Of a DNA stretch of 64,000 nucleotides, positions 10,247 to 21,158 are shown in pieces; positions within the stretch are counted from its first letter, which is position 1; the number at the start of each line of letters is the position of its first letter. The stretch is from assembly GCA_949592205.1 (NCBI GenBank), contig CATIUR010000004.1:69413837-69477836 (forward strand), given 5' to 3'. The notes below the pieces were generated by a model, which was not told the origin of the DNA, searched no databases, and saw only the letters and a list, made by a program, of their open reading frames with translations. This stretch comes from Helichrysum umbraculigerum. Its lineage: Eukaryota; Streptophyta; Magnoliopsida; Asterales; Asteraceae. The position numbers were made by a program, and so were the translations under genes.

Positions 10247-11795
10247 ACAAGTATGAGCAAGGACGGAAAAAAGAGGTGGAGACGGGCGACGGGCGATGGC
10301 TGGCCGTCGGCGGCTGGCTTCCGGCCGTCTCGTGACTTTGCCCGTTGGCTTGTTTCTCGTTTTGCGCGTACTTCTTCGTTATGCGTCCATTTTCATTGAT
10401 TCTTTTTGCTTTGGAATCATTTTTCAAAACCGAAGACTTTGATGAAAAGAAATCCCTGGGATGTGTCTCTGATTATTAGATGTCTTGTACGAATCGTTTG
10501 AATCTTTCGGCGTACGCAGAATCTTCATTTTTCGTCCGTTTTTGTTGATTCTTCTTCTGTTGGATTCGTAATTTGAAAAGAAGATCTTGGATAAGATAAA
10601 TCTCAATGATGGGTACTTTATCTCAAATCTTGTCTCGGATGCCTAGAATCTTCAATAGTGCATTGAATCTTCATTTTTCGTTCGTTTTACTTGATTTTTC
10701 TCGTGCGACTCTATTTTGACCTTCTTTGCAAAGTTTCATTGATTTGTGTATTATTTGAGTCCATTTGCCAAGTATTGTTCCAGAATGAGAGAGATATCGT
10801 GTAACACCCCCAAATTTAAAGATTTGCGGAAGCACGATTTGGGTGTTACTAATCAATAACAAAGCACAAAGATATTGTAACACCTGCATAATTAGGATAA
10901 TTAATTATGCCTAATTGTTTGTAACTAGTTGTAATTAGTATGTAATAGGACTAATTACAGGCTCTATTTGTATATATATATATATAAGGTGATTATATAT
11001 ATATGTGTGTACTTACGCGATTTGGATAAATCGTACGAATTAACCGGACGGAGACCGACACAGTTTATTTGAACGTTGGTGACAGAAATTTACTTAAATA
11101 ATAAGAACGTATTTTGTTATATAAAATACGCAACTGAACGAACATTATTTACATATTATTGCGACGACATTTAAATAATGCAACAAAACGTAATAAACGC
11201 GAGTTAGTAATTTAGATACTGCGACAAATGTTTCTATTATTAATTGCAAGGTATTTTTATTTAAATACTCTAGTTACATTTTAAAAATGTAAACGTTTGG
11301 TTAAATATTAAAAACGAGTAATTAAACAATTAGGACACGGAGTCAACACTGTGTTTTGGGAAGTATTTTCCCCCTCCTTCCTTGATGAATCAGCCAACCC
11401 CACCCCCCATACCCACTTCTTTTCTTTCATTTTCATTATCACTAAACACACACACAAACCAAAAACTCTCTCAACTCAATTCACACCAAATTTTCGACAT
11501 CAAATCTCGACCACGAAAATTACATATTCGGAATCACCATCACGAGTGGAGCAAGAATATCAAGACCGTTTTCATCAATTCATCCTCCATTTAGCTCGAT
11601 TTGCAAAAGTAAGAAATTTCTAAAATCTTAGATCTATTCAATTTGGTGTAATGTTTTGATGTTTTGATGTGTACACAACTTAGATATAACCTAATACATG
11701 AAGAATACACGATTTTATAGCTCGAAAATGGGTTAGATTTGCATTTTTGGTCGGAAATTTTTGAAACCCGAAAGTTTCTGGGCTGGTGTTCATAC

Positions 11796-12080
11796 ATGCG
11801 ACACAAGCCTTGTGTTGCATGCTGTGTCGCATAAACCCGTTTGTGTCGCACCTTGTGTCGTACCAATCCTTTAGTGACGTAACCTTTGCGACACAATATT
11901 GTGTCGCACTCTATGTCGCATACTATGTCGTATTTTATACGACACAACCTTTCTGTCGCTATTGAATTAGCATCGCAAGCTTTTTGCGACACAACCACTG
12001 TGTCGCAGAGCTCTTGTGTCGCATCCTTCATGCGACACAACCCTTGTGTCGCATACAAATCCTTGTGTCGCAGCTTATGT
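11796..12080. repeat. Array of 21-bp GCGACAC-N7-GTGTCGC modules (solo LTR 1)
   Basis: Complete modules at 11986-12006 and 12032-12052, a near-perfect one at 11798-11818, and scattered half-sites such as TGTGTCGCA and TACGACACAAC. The preceding text, including TTTCTGGGCTGGTGTTC, matches the flank of the T0 array on the opposite strand. Confidence 0.9.
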
Positions 12081-12127
12081 CGTAGAAAACAGAAAACTTG
12101 GAAATTTTAAAGGATTTTCACTATAGA

Positions 12128-12200
12128 AAAGTCAAAGTTACTGTAGCAAAAAGTCAAAGTTTACTGTAGCAATTCACTGTAGCACATTTACTGTAGCAAA
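12128..12200. repeat. CTGTAGCA short repeats
   Basis: Four copies of ACTGTAGCA separated by 8-15 bases (with AAGTCAAAG-like spacers), directly after the hairpin array of solo LTR 1. Function unknown. Confidence 0.8.
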
Positions 12201-14387
12201 GTCAACATTTTAGAATTTTTGCTACAAACCGTCACCAACGGGCCAAACATGTTTTCCAACAAACAAACAATTACAAACATACGGACAAACACTGGATATA
12301 CTAGTTGTGTACAACTAAACGAAACGTCTCGTGAGACGCATACTTACATAACTTCATATGATTAGGCATTTGAAGGTTACGGGTTCAGAGAACCTACTTG
12401 CTTTACTTACTACTTGCTAATTGCAACTGATTGCTACAAGACTCAGGTGAGTCTTACGGCCCCACTTTTACTGTTTTATCTTATTGGGGGAGATACATGC
12501 TACTGATTTTTTCTTGAACACAAGTACTAAACTGCTTACTATACCAAACGGAATTGCATGAGTTGTTTACTATTTACAGAAGTCTCTCCATCATATATCG
12601 TTAGTTATGGACTTAAGCGCGAACACTAGTTAATGGATCCATTAGGGAAATGACCCTCCCCGCCCGGGGCAGTAGCGCTGCCACGTACCGATTTACACGT
12701 AGAAACGGGTGACTAATTATTCGTTACTGATGCTTGCTCATTTACGAGCATGTCACGGGAGCAAACTTATTACTTACGGGTTAAGCTTCGATTATGAGCC
12801 TCATGGCAACGGTATAAACTTAATTAATTACATTTGCTGGATTGCAAATACTGGTTTTACGATTTCTGGATTGAAATTGCTGACTTTATGCCTGCGGGCA
12901 TTACTGATGAAATCTCGTGTTCAAAGCTAATATTACTTACAAACCTGTGAGATTCACCAACCTTTTGGTTGACACTTTTTAGCATGTTTTCTCAGGTACT
13001 CGGATGGAGTAGGATTACTCCAGGATTTTAGCTAGAGTCGCATGATTTCAACACAACTGTATTCACGGAGATTCTTAGCATTATCTTTGTATATTTTGAT
13101 TATGTAATAGAATCTCCCGCTACACGCGCGGACTCTAGGGAAACTACATTTTTGTATACGAAAACACTATGTTTTCAAACAATATATCTATGGAATGTAA
13201 CTAATTTACAAACGTTGCATATAGATGTCGTTTACTTTATCTTTGTGCTGTGATATTTGATTAGTAACACCCCAAACTATGCTTCCGCAAAACAGTGAAT
13301 TTCGGGGGTGTTACAGATATATAGTAAACGACTCTATATGCGTCGTTTTAACAAAATATATTAATATTGAAATGTTTACAACATTTATAGCTTTACATAG
13401 CTCGAGTTTAAATAAAAGGAGATTTCAGTACATAAGTACTTGTACAAAATATACTAATGCAAGAAAATCTCAAACGTCTGTATGCTGACTCGAGCTAAAA
13501 GTCCTGAAGCCGAAACAACCTACTGCTTGGTACCTGCGATACATGCTAAATGGGTCAGCTAAAGCTGGTGAGCTCACAGGTTTGAAATCAAGTAATATAG
13601 TATGAACCGCAAGATTTAATAATGATTTACATCCAGCAAATAAAATGATAGTAATCGTGTATACAGCCATGAGCACATAGTTGAGCTTAACTCGAGGGCC
13701 GGGTCCCCTATAGAGAATTCCGGGCGAGGTACATCCACAAATGCCTAATCAACATTCGTCTTCCCAAATATTAGTACGTCCGTTTACCCGGTTAGTGCAT
13801 GCTAACCCGAACGAGGAGGGTCAATCCTATATGGTACCATATACTAATATTCACGCTACAACGTATTAACAACTATGCTGACGGAGGGCTTTAAATAATT
13901 AGTGTGAAAAACTCATGTAGTATATGAAATGTTGTACTTGCGTTCACATGTTAAAATAAGCAATGTATCACTCCCCTGAGTAAAACAGTAAAAAGATGGG
14001 CTATGAGACTCACCTGAGTCTAAAAGCGTTTAAATAAACGTAAGTTGATTAGCCGAGTGATAAAGTTCACAGACTTGTAACCTGAGGGTGTCCACGATAC
14101 GCGATGGTTATAAATACGATTGAGTATCTCAAAAGATAACTCTTGTAGTTGTTCGTTCAACTAGAATGTCCAAATTTCCACTATTTGGTTGATAAGTTTA
14201 AGTATTTGAAAAGTGTACGGCCCGTTGGTGCTGGATTTGAAATAATAAACTTTAAGTATTATGATCATGTTATTTATGTTTTGCACTTACACGTGTGTCC
14301 CAATGTGTTTTATAAATCATATCATATAAGTGTTTAAGGTTGTGTAGGTTCGGCACTTAGTGAAATATTAGTTAAACTCTGTTTTTG

Positions 14388-14673
14388 GCGACACTAGGCT
14401 AGTGTCGCTATAAGCGACACTAGTTGGGCGACACTAGGGGAGTGTCGCTATAGACGGCACTGGTTAGGCGACACTTAGTGAGTGTCGCTATATTTCTGAT
14501 TTTTGATAAATGGGCGACACTTATATTTTTGGCGTCACTAAGGGAGTGTCGCTATTCTAAATCCGGTTAAGTATTTCAGCGACACTTAAGTAGTGTCGCT
14601 ATAGGGGCGACACTTAGGCATAGCGACACTTAGCTAGTGTCGCTAGCACTGTTTTTGGCACACTAGCGACACT
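14388..14673. repeat. Array of 21-bp GCGACAC-N7-GTGTCGC modules, TA/TT-arm type (T1 3' LTR)
   Basis: The first perfect module is 14388-14408 (spacer TAGGCTA), followed by further 21-bp modules with spacers such as TAGGGGA, TTAGTGA, TTAAGTA and TTAGCTA, plus lone half-sites. A possible TATA-like TTTATAAAAC on the minus strand lies about 75 bp downstream, near 14302-14313. Confidence 0.9.
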
Positions 14674-15563
14674 TCAAACTGATCGCCGGAAATTGAGCCA
14701 AAATCGAGTTTTCGAGTTTCCGATCGGTCCAATACTTTTACCCAACCCTTTTATGGACATTACAAGTATAAACAAACAACTAGAACGTAAAAACACTAGA
14801 AATCGAGAGATGTCGGGTTTTGTCGGAAACTTACAAAGTGTCGGATTGAAAATCCGAAAAGATAGCGTTGTAGATCGGGAAGTGGTGAACGTTTTTCTCC
14901 AAAGGGGTGGTATGATCCGAGTGCGTTTTGTGGTGTTATTTGATGGATTAGTGTGATGTTGGTGGTTTGGTAGTTTTGGAGAAATGAGAGAAAAAGAGAG
15001 TAAGAGAGAGAGAGATAAGAAAGAAATGAGGGAAAAAGATGGGAAGTGGGAGGTTATCCTCCACTTCTCAGTCTTCGCCCCGCGCTCCGCGTGGTGTTCG
15101 TTTTCTCCGTCATTTAACGTTTTAATGAAAATTTCACGCGTTAATTATCCATTTTAAAATACTAATTTTGTTTAATAATTTAATTAAATTATTTTACCAA
15201 TTATCTAATAATTTAAAGATTTAAAATGTGATTTAAATAATTTGCGTATTTTGTTGTTAATTAGGTAAGTTTCAATTGTACGAAGCGGGACAACTTTGGG
15301 AATAAAATTTAAACAGTAGTTTGGACCCAGTAATGTTTTCAGATAATGTTTTATACTTAATTATAAATTGCGTCACCAACGTCCGTATTTATGGAACTGA
15401 AATACATTCGATTTAAATTGCGTACGATTTAATCAAATCGCAAAGTTTGTATATGTTCATCAATATATAATTCGATACATTAATTAGCCTAACACATAAC
15501 TAATTACATGTATTAACAGAGAATTAGGCACTAATTACTAGTCCTAATTTGGCGGGTGTTACA

Positions 15564-15577
15564 TTCTCCCCCTGTTA
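15564..15577 (-). other. Polypurine tract of T1
   Basis: The minus strand reads TAACAGGGGGAGAA directly before the 3' LTR start (TGTAACACCC at 15563). It would prime plus-strand DNA synthesis. Confidence 0.85.
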
Positions 15578-15597
15578 GGAGAATTTCGTCCCGAAAT

Positions 15598-18448
15598 TTA
15601 GCTCGAGGTCGTGGTTGATGTAGAATCGGTGAATAGTTGAGGATACTTGAGTCGCATTTGGTCTTCCCGTTCCCAAGTGAATTCCGGACCACGCCGCGAA
15701 TTCCATCTGACTTTGACGATGGGAATACGACTTTGTTTTAGTTGTTTGACCTCACGGTCCATGATTTCAGCAGGTTCCTCAACAAAATGGAGTTTATTAT
15801 CGACGCGAATCTCCTCCAGTGGTATTATAAGTGTCTCATCGGACAGACATTTCTTTAAGTTAGAAACGTGGAAGGTGGGGTGCACGCTGCTGAGTTCGGA
15901 TGGCAGCTGCAATCGATAAGCTACGGGGCCAATCAGTTCGAGGATCTCAAAAGGCCCGATGTACCTGGGATTTAATTTCCCGCGCTTGCCAAAACGGATG
16001 ACGCCTTTCCAAGGCGATACTTTTAAGAGTACTCGATCCCCAACTTGGAACTCGAGTGGTTTGCGCCTCACGTCAGCATAACTTTTCTGACGATCACGTG
16101 CAGCTTTGAGTCGGTTTTGGATTTCCACAATTTTCTCAGTGGTAGCATGTATGAGTTCAGGACCAGTGAGTTGACTATCTCCCACTTCAGTCCAACAAAT
16201 CGGTGATCGGCCCTTATGACCGTACATTGCCTCAAAAGGTGCAGCCTTAATGCTGGCGTGATAGCTGTTATTGTACGAGAATTCGCACAACGGTAGATGT
16301 CCTTCCCAGTTTGTACCGAAATCAACTACGCAGGCGCGTAGCATATCTTCCAGTGTCTGAATGGTTCATTCACTTTGGCCATCGGTTTGGGGATGGTACG
16401 CGGTGCTCATATCGAGACGAGTACCCAATGCTTTTTGAAGTGACTGCCAAAAGTGAGAGGTGAAACGGGCATCTCTGTCGGAGATGATCGAGATTGGAAC
16501 ACCGTGTTGAGAAACAATTTCCTTGATGTAGATTTGTGCGAGGCGTTCCATTTTATCATTTTCCTTGATTGCCAGGAAACGAGCAGATTTGGTGAGACGA
16601 TTCGACGATCACCCAAATGGTATCGCAACCGCTCGACGACTTGGGTAGTTTGGTTATGAAATCCATGGTAATCTGATCCCATTTACATTCAGGGATTTCA
16701 GGTTGTTGGAGTAAACCAGAAGGTTTTTGATGTTCGGTTTTGACTTTCGAGCAAGTAAGGCACTTGCTGACATAAGTGGCAATTTCGGCTTTCATGTTCA
16801 GCCACCAATAAAATTCCTTGATGCCGTGGTACATCTTATCGGATCCCGGATGGATAGAATATTTAGACTTGTGAGCTTCATCCATCACCAAGTCTCGTAA
16901 GTTCCCGAAACTACGCAACCAGATTCGGTTTGAGAAATACCTAATTCCGCTAGATTTGGTTTCAAATTGTTTGTCAATACCCCGTAAAGCTTCGCTTTTA
17001 ATGTTTTTAGGTTTCAGGGCTTCGATCTGAGCGGTATGAATTTGAATGGTAAGATCGTTGTGAATGGTCATACTGAGGGCTCGGACTCGAAGTGGTTTCG
17101 GTCGTTCCTTTCGACTGAGGGCATCGGCAACAACATTAGCCTTCCCCGGATGGTATTTGATCTCGCAATCGTAATCGGTAAGCAACTCGACCCGTCGACG
17201 TTGCCTCATGTTAAGATCTTTTTGGTCGAAGATGTGTTGGAGACTTTTGTGGTCGGTGAATACAGTACTTCGGGTACCATAAAGGTAATGTTTCCAGATT
17301 TTGAGAGCGAATACCACGGCCCCTAACTCGAGGTCGTGAGTAGTGTAGTTCTTCTCGTGGACTTTAAGTTGTCGGGAGGCGTAAGCAATGACCTTGTCTC
17401 GTTGCATCAGCACGCAACCGAGACCTTGGTGAGAAGCATCGCAGTATACCCCGAAGTCATCAGTGCCTTCGGGTAGGGATAGAATGGGTGCACTGCAAAG
17501 CTTTTGTTTCAATAATTGAAATGCTGACTCTTGTTTATCGGTCCAATTGAACCTTTTGTCCTTCTGAGTCAGTACCGTGAGTGGTTGAGCTATTTTGTAA
17601 AAATTTTCGATAAATCGCCGATAGTACCCAGCAAGACCCAAGAATTGACGTACTTCAGTTACAGTGGTAGGTGCTTGCCAGTCTTTGATAGCCTTGATTT
17701 TTGATGGGTCAATGTGAATTCCCTGTCTGTCGATCACGTGACCAAGGAATTGAACGGTTTTTATCCAGAACTCACACTTAGAGAATTTGGCGTAAAGCTC
17801 CTCGTGTCTAAGTAGTCCTAGGATGGTTTTGAGGTGTTGCGCATGTTCTTGCTCGTTGTGCGAGTCAATGAGTATGTCATTGATAAAGACAATGACAAAC
17901 TTGTCGAGGTAAGGTTTACACACCCGGTTCATGAGGTCCATGAATACAGCCGGTGCGTTGGTTAGGCCAAAGGGCATCACTTGGAATTCGTAGTGCCCGT
18001 AACGAGTTCTGAAAGCAGTTTTTGGAATATCGGTGTCACGAACCCGTAATTGATGATATCCTGATCGCAGATCGATTTTTGAATAGAAACTTGAACCTTG
18101 AAGTTGGTCGAATAGATCATCAATGCGAGGAAGTGGGTATCGGTTTTTGACGGTCAATTTGTTCAATTCTTGATAGTCGATGCACATTCGGAATGAACCG
18201 TCCTTTTTTTTAACAAATAAGACCGGAGCTCCCCAAGGTGAAGAACTCGGTCTAATGAATCCTCTATCCAGGAGTTCCTGTAACTGGGTGGACAACTCCT
18301 GAAGTTCGGATGGGGCTAAACGGTACGGTGCGGGGGCCACCGGTGCGGCACCCGGCACGAGATCGATTGAGAACTCAACCTGTCTAGGTGGAGGTAGACC
18401 AGGTAGTTCTTCCGGAAAGACTTCGGGAAAGTCTCTAACAATTGGCAC
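15598..18448 (-). pseudogene. T1 pol: RT, RNase H, integrase, chromodomain (disrupted)
   Basis: Same frame as gag-PR, continuing after an in-frame stop. RT core 18448-17600 has CIDYQELNK, KIDLRSGYHQ and PFGLTNAP, but the catalytic FIDD motif is FIND (Asp to Asn). RNase H has YCDAS and TDHKSLQ. The integrase zinc region has SIHPG, YHGIKE and CLTC; the core keeps MDFITK, ISDRDARF and the final Glu of YHPQTDGQSE. One inserted base near 16602 shifts frame after TIWVIV, and a CGA-to-TGA stop follows GQSE at about 16365. The C-terminus has RYIGPFEIL and a chromodomain (VKVRWNSRRGPEFTWERED), which in chromoviruses binds modified histone tails. Non-functional as read. Confidence 0.9.
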
Positions 18449-18586
18449 ATCCTCAAGTCGCTTCTCCTCCGACTTCTCCTCTGTGATGTGTGTGAGTATT
18501 GCACGGTAACCCTTTCTCAGAAATTTTCGGGTTTTTAAGCAAGAGATGATATTGAGTCTCGTCCCGCCGGTCTCCCTCTGTATGAT

Positions 18587-20053
18587 CTAGGTTCTACCGA
18601 CGGCGAGTGGGATGCGGACGATCTTATCGTAACAAACGATTTCAGCTCGGTGTTTGGACAACCAGTCCATTCCAATGATGACGTCGAAACTTCCGATTTC
18701 AACGGGTACAAGATCGATTGAAAAGGTTTCGTCAGCTAGGTTTAAAGTGCAATTAGGTATCACACTATTAGTTTCTATAAGTTTCCCATTTGCTAGCTCT
18801 ACAGTGTACTTAACATCTAAGGCAATAGGAGTGATGTCAAGTAATGGGCAAAAGTCATCGGAGATAAAGCTTCTATCAGCACCAGTATCAAATAGAACAG
18901 AAGCAGTTAAGTTGTTGAGGAGGAACATACCCGAGACCACATTCGGGTCTTGGCGGGTGTCCCCGGAGTTGAGGATGAAGGCTCTACTTCGGGTGTTGTT
19001 GTTGTTGCTGTTGCGGTTGTTGTTGTTGTTGTTGTTGTTGTTCTTCAACTTTGGGCACGTATCCCTGAAGTGCCCGGGGTTCCCACACTCAAAGCAGACT
19101 TTGGGTGGCCTGGTGTTGTTGGGGTTGTTGTTGGTAGGAGAGCGGCAATCTTTGGTGAGGTGGTCGTACCTCTTGCAATTGTTGCAAAAGGGACCACAGG
19201 AACCTTCATGGTGACGGCTGCACTTGAAACAATAGGGTTTGCTCCCAGTGTAGCCCCGTTGGGTGTCGGTGGTGGTGTTGTAGGCTTTGATGGTGTCGGA
19301 TTTCTTATTTTGTTGGTTTGGGTGGTTGTTGTGGTAGTCGGACAACTTTCTTTTGTTGTTGTGGGAGGATGAAGTGGGTGGTTCAGAATCTTGGCTCATT
19401 GCCATCAGGTCTTGGGCCAGTAGAATTGCACCGTCAATGGTGGTTTGGTTTGAAGAGGCAACGTGCCCTCGAACAGGCTCTGGAAGACCAAGGATGTACT
19501 TCCTGATTTTATCAGGTTCTGTGCTTACCATGGCTGGGCGGAGGGCAGCGAGTTGCTGGAATCTGGTGGTGTAACCATCGATATTACCACCCTGAACCTT
19601 TAGGTTCCAGAACTCCTCGTCCAGCTTCTGGAGTTTGTCGATTGAGCAGTATTTGGCAGTGAGTTTTGCTTTCAAGTCCTCCCAAGAGAGTTGGTAGGCA
19701 GTGTCGGCACCCACCGATTGGGTATAGGAGTTCCACCATGAGTGGGCATCGTCCTCAAGGGTACAAGTAGCAAAATTGACTTTGTCACCTTCCGCGCACT
19801 TGCTGACGCGGAAAACAGTCTCCATCTTTTCGAACCATCTGATTAGTCCGATGGCTCCCTCAGTACCCTTGAAGTTTGAGGGTCTGCAGCTCTGGAAGTC
19901 CTTGTAAGAACAAGGTTTAATAGTGGGGGTTTCAGCGGCATCGCTGTTCCTCGCGGAATTTTGTGGAGTATTTCGAGCCAAGGCTTCAGTCACAGCCTGG
20001 GTTATGAGTGACGTAAGCTGAGCATCGGTGTATGGTCTTGTCTTTGACGGCAT
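18587..20053 (-). CDS. T1 gag-protease
   Basis: A 488-residue frame. Residues about 60-240 are the gag capsid domain (FKGTEGAIGLIRWFEKMETVF, EFWNLKVQG). Around 275-335 lie Cys/His motifs: an irregular CFKC...C, CNNCKRYDHLTKDC and CFECGNPGHFRDTC, the last two being true CX2CX4HX4C zinc knuckles that bind RNA. A poly-Asn run, encoded by a GTT/GTTG-type repeat on the plus strand near 19000-19040, follows. Protease at about 385-485 has LFDTGADRSFIS and GMDWLSKH. Tekay elements normally encode gag and pol as one frame; here a TAG after VGRT (18587-18589) separates them. Pol resumes in the same frame, so this stop is most likely a mutation. Confidence 0.9.
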   Translation of the reverse strand: MPSKTRPYTDAQLTSLITQAVTEALARNTPQNSARNSDAAETPTIKPCSYKDFQSCRPSNFKGTEGAIGLIRWFEKMETVFRVSKCAEGDKVNFATCTLEDDAHSWWNSYTQSVGADTAYQLSWEDLKAKLTAKYCSIDKLQKLDEEFWNLKVQGGNIDGYTTRFQQLAALRPAMVSTEPDKIRKYILGLPEPVRGHVASSNQTTIDGAILLAQDLMAMSQDSEPPTSSSHNNKRKLSDYHNNHPNQQNKKSDTIKAYNTTTDTQRGYTGSKPYCFKCSRHHEGSCGPFCNNCKRYDHLTKDCRSPTNNNPNNTRPPKVCFECGNPGHFRDTCPKLKNNNNNNNNNRNSNNNNTRSRAFILNSGDTRQDPNVVSGMFLLNNLTASVLFDTGADRSFISDDFCPLLDITPIALDVKYTVELANGKLIETNSVIPNCTLNLADETFSIDLVPVEIGSFDVIIGMDWLSKHRAEIVCYDKIVRIPLAVGRT

Positions 20054-20344
20054 GATTCTTCAATAAAATAAATGAAGATACATGAGATTTTGTAAGAAAG
20101 TTGTATTTGTCTCAGATGTACATGTATAAAAGCAGTAATACATAACATCAACATGGAAAAATGACAATTAATATGAGTTGAAACAACAAGGAATATTTGA
20201 TAGATAGTACAAGTTCAAAGGTTACACCTCACAGGTGTATTACAAAAAGTTGTCGGGAATTGTTACATCCGACCGAATTATAGAGTAGTGCTTAGATAGT
20301 TATTAGATTACAAGATAGATTATAAGACAAGGACTATACTAGTC

Positions 20345-20830
20345 TCAACGTAGATTAATCTGCTCCATCATTTCAATGAGACGATCCACAGTATTGGCAA
20401 GTCTGCTGGCCTGTCGGGCATTGTCTTCAGCCAAGGCCAGTCGTTCTACCAAACTGCCAACGTATTCCTCTGATACCCGTGAGCGTTGTTCACACTCATC
20501 AAGTCTGTGTTTCAAAAGGGCGGTTTCTACGCTTATCTCCACCACTTTGTTGAAAAGAACGTCTACATTATTAACGGTGGTTTCGTTATCCTCGGAGACT
20601 TGTTCGATGCGTTCAAGGGATGTAAGTCTCCAGTTTTCGTTCGTTTCCTGCAACACGACATCCATTGTGCGAAGTCGCTGTTCGTGTTGGTTCACCCTAG
20701 CGGCTAAGGCCGGCAAGGTGAAGTGAGTGGGGTACGGGCCAGCTCGAGGCAACCTGTTGTTCCTCCTTGCTACCCTGGGGTTCTGCGACCCGGATTGAGA
20801 GCGCGATGAATTGGGCGGTGTGTTTGCCAT
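20345..20830 (-). CDS. Tekay leader ORF: 161-residue predicted coiled-coil protein
   Basis: Lies between the primer-binding site and gag. Residues 1-40 are Asn/Ser/Arg-rich; 45-160 are charged and heptad-like with no Pro (for example RLDECEQRSRVSEEYVGSLV), consistent with a helical coiled coil. It has no Cys/His motif, membrane segment or protease signature. A near-identical N-terminus is present in T0, and a short relic with the same start context occurs in T2 (43555). It could help gag assembly or be a leader peptide; both ideas are inference. A spurious frame is possible, but a complete 161-codon frame with protein-like composition, shared with another copy, argues against that. Confidence 0.6.
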   Translation of the reverse strand: MANTPPNSSRSQSGSQNPRVARRNNRLPRAGPYPTHFTLPALAARVNQHEQRLRTMDVVLQETNENWRLTSLERIEQVSEDNETTVNNVDVLFNKVVEISVETALLKHRLDECEQRSRVSEEYVGSLVERLALAEDNARQASRLANTVDRLIEMMEQINLR

Positions 20831-21142
20831 TTCTGAGACAAAGCGTTAGTAAGAGTGAGGCCTATATTCATATAATTCCTATATAATATAGCCTATTGAG
20901 TGTCTAGCACAAACATGTTTAAGTCTCGGTTCTCTCGGGGTCAGAGTCTTCTAGTGTACCCTGTTCAGCCATAACTACTTTCAAATCTTACATCATCTTT
21001 GCTTAATTGTACATAGTTGATCAGGCTATGTTAAATTAAACTCGTATGAGGTAATCACTGAACCAGTTATACCTAATAAGGAATACTACCTAATGGTCAT
21101 AGTCTAGGCCCACTAAATGCAACCTAGTTCACTATAACCTTA

Positions 21143-21155
21143 GGCTCTGATACCA
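21143..21155 (-). other. Primer-binding site of T1
   Basis: The minus strand reads TGGTATCAGAGCC, three bases inside the 5' LTR end at 21159. Complementary to initiator tRNA-Met. Confidence 0.92.
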
Positions 21156-21158
21156 ATC

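Larger units (their letters stand above)
6173..10799 (-). mobile_element. A1: 5' half of an Athila-type retrotransposon
   Basis: Minus strand: LTR (10799 down to 8483), primer-binding site, gag and protease remnants. Neither RT nor integrase is present before similarity ends near 6173 against B'. T1 inserted into the LTR at 10800, just after GAGATATCG; in the related solo LTR (62659-62667) the same GAGATATCG is followed by the last 31 bp of LTR. That missing end does not reappear beyond T1, because T1's other end is truncated. Confidence 0.8.
8483..10799 (-). repeat. 5' LTR of A1, interrupted by T1
   Basis: Begins TGATGACAATCG at low coordinates. It parallels the A2 LTR (22873-25341) and the A3 solo LTR (50277-62698): AAATTTGTA near 8565, a run of TTCCACAGC/TTCCATAC pieces at 9190-9680, GATTAATATGCGAGAAG near 9850, then TATA box and array. 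The last 31 bp are missing at the T1 junction. Confidence 0.85.
10876..13315 (+). mobile_element. Solo LTR 1, nested in the T1 LTR
   Basis: A 2,440-bp plus-strand LTR, TGTAACACCT to GGGTGTTACA, flanked by the 5-bp duplication GATAT (10871-10875 and 13316-13320). The uninterrupted target exists at about 21230, so the insertion is certain. There is no internal region, so the element was reduced by LTR-LTR recombination. It contains a CT-rich stretch (11380-11480), a hairpin array (11796-12080), CTGTAGCA repeats, and an end (12930-13315) resembling solo LTR 2. ORFs within it are not genes. Confidence 0.95.
10800..15563 (-). repeat. 3' LTR of T1, split by a nested solo LTR
   Basis: LTR sequence occupies 10800-10875 and 13321-15563 and is contiguous once the nested LTR and one GATAT copy are removed; the uninterrupted 5' LTR at 21159 onward reads straight across this point. 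Termini are TGTAACACCC and GGGTGTTACA. It matches the 5' LTR closely. A visible indel lies in the hairpin array, where the 5' copy has an extra module near 22430-22455. Confidence 0.9.

Noticed and set aside
11591..12058. A 155-codon minus-strand ORF in solo LTR 1
   Set aside because: Again a translated hairpin array, antisense to the LTR.
14388..14673. CRISPR-like array
   Set aside because: Repeats are short inverted modules with variable spacing in a plant retrotransposon LTR; there are no uniform unique spacers or cas genes.
18654..19574. Plus-strand ORFs of 186, 140, 62 and 73 codons
   Set aside because: They are antisense to gag, and their Val/Leu runs come from the poly-Asn coding repeat.
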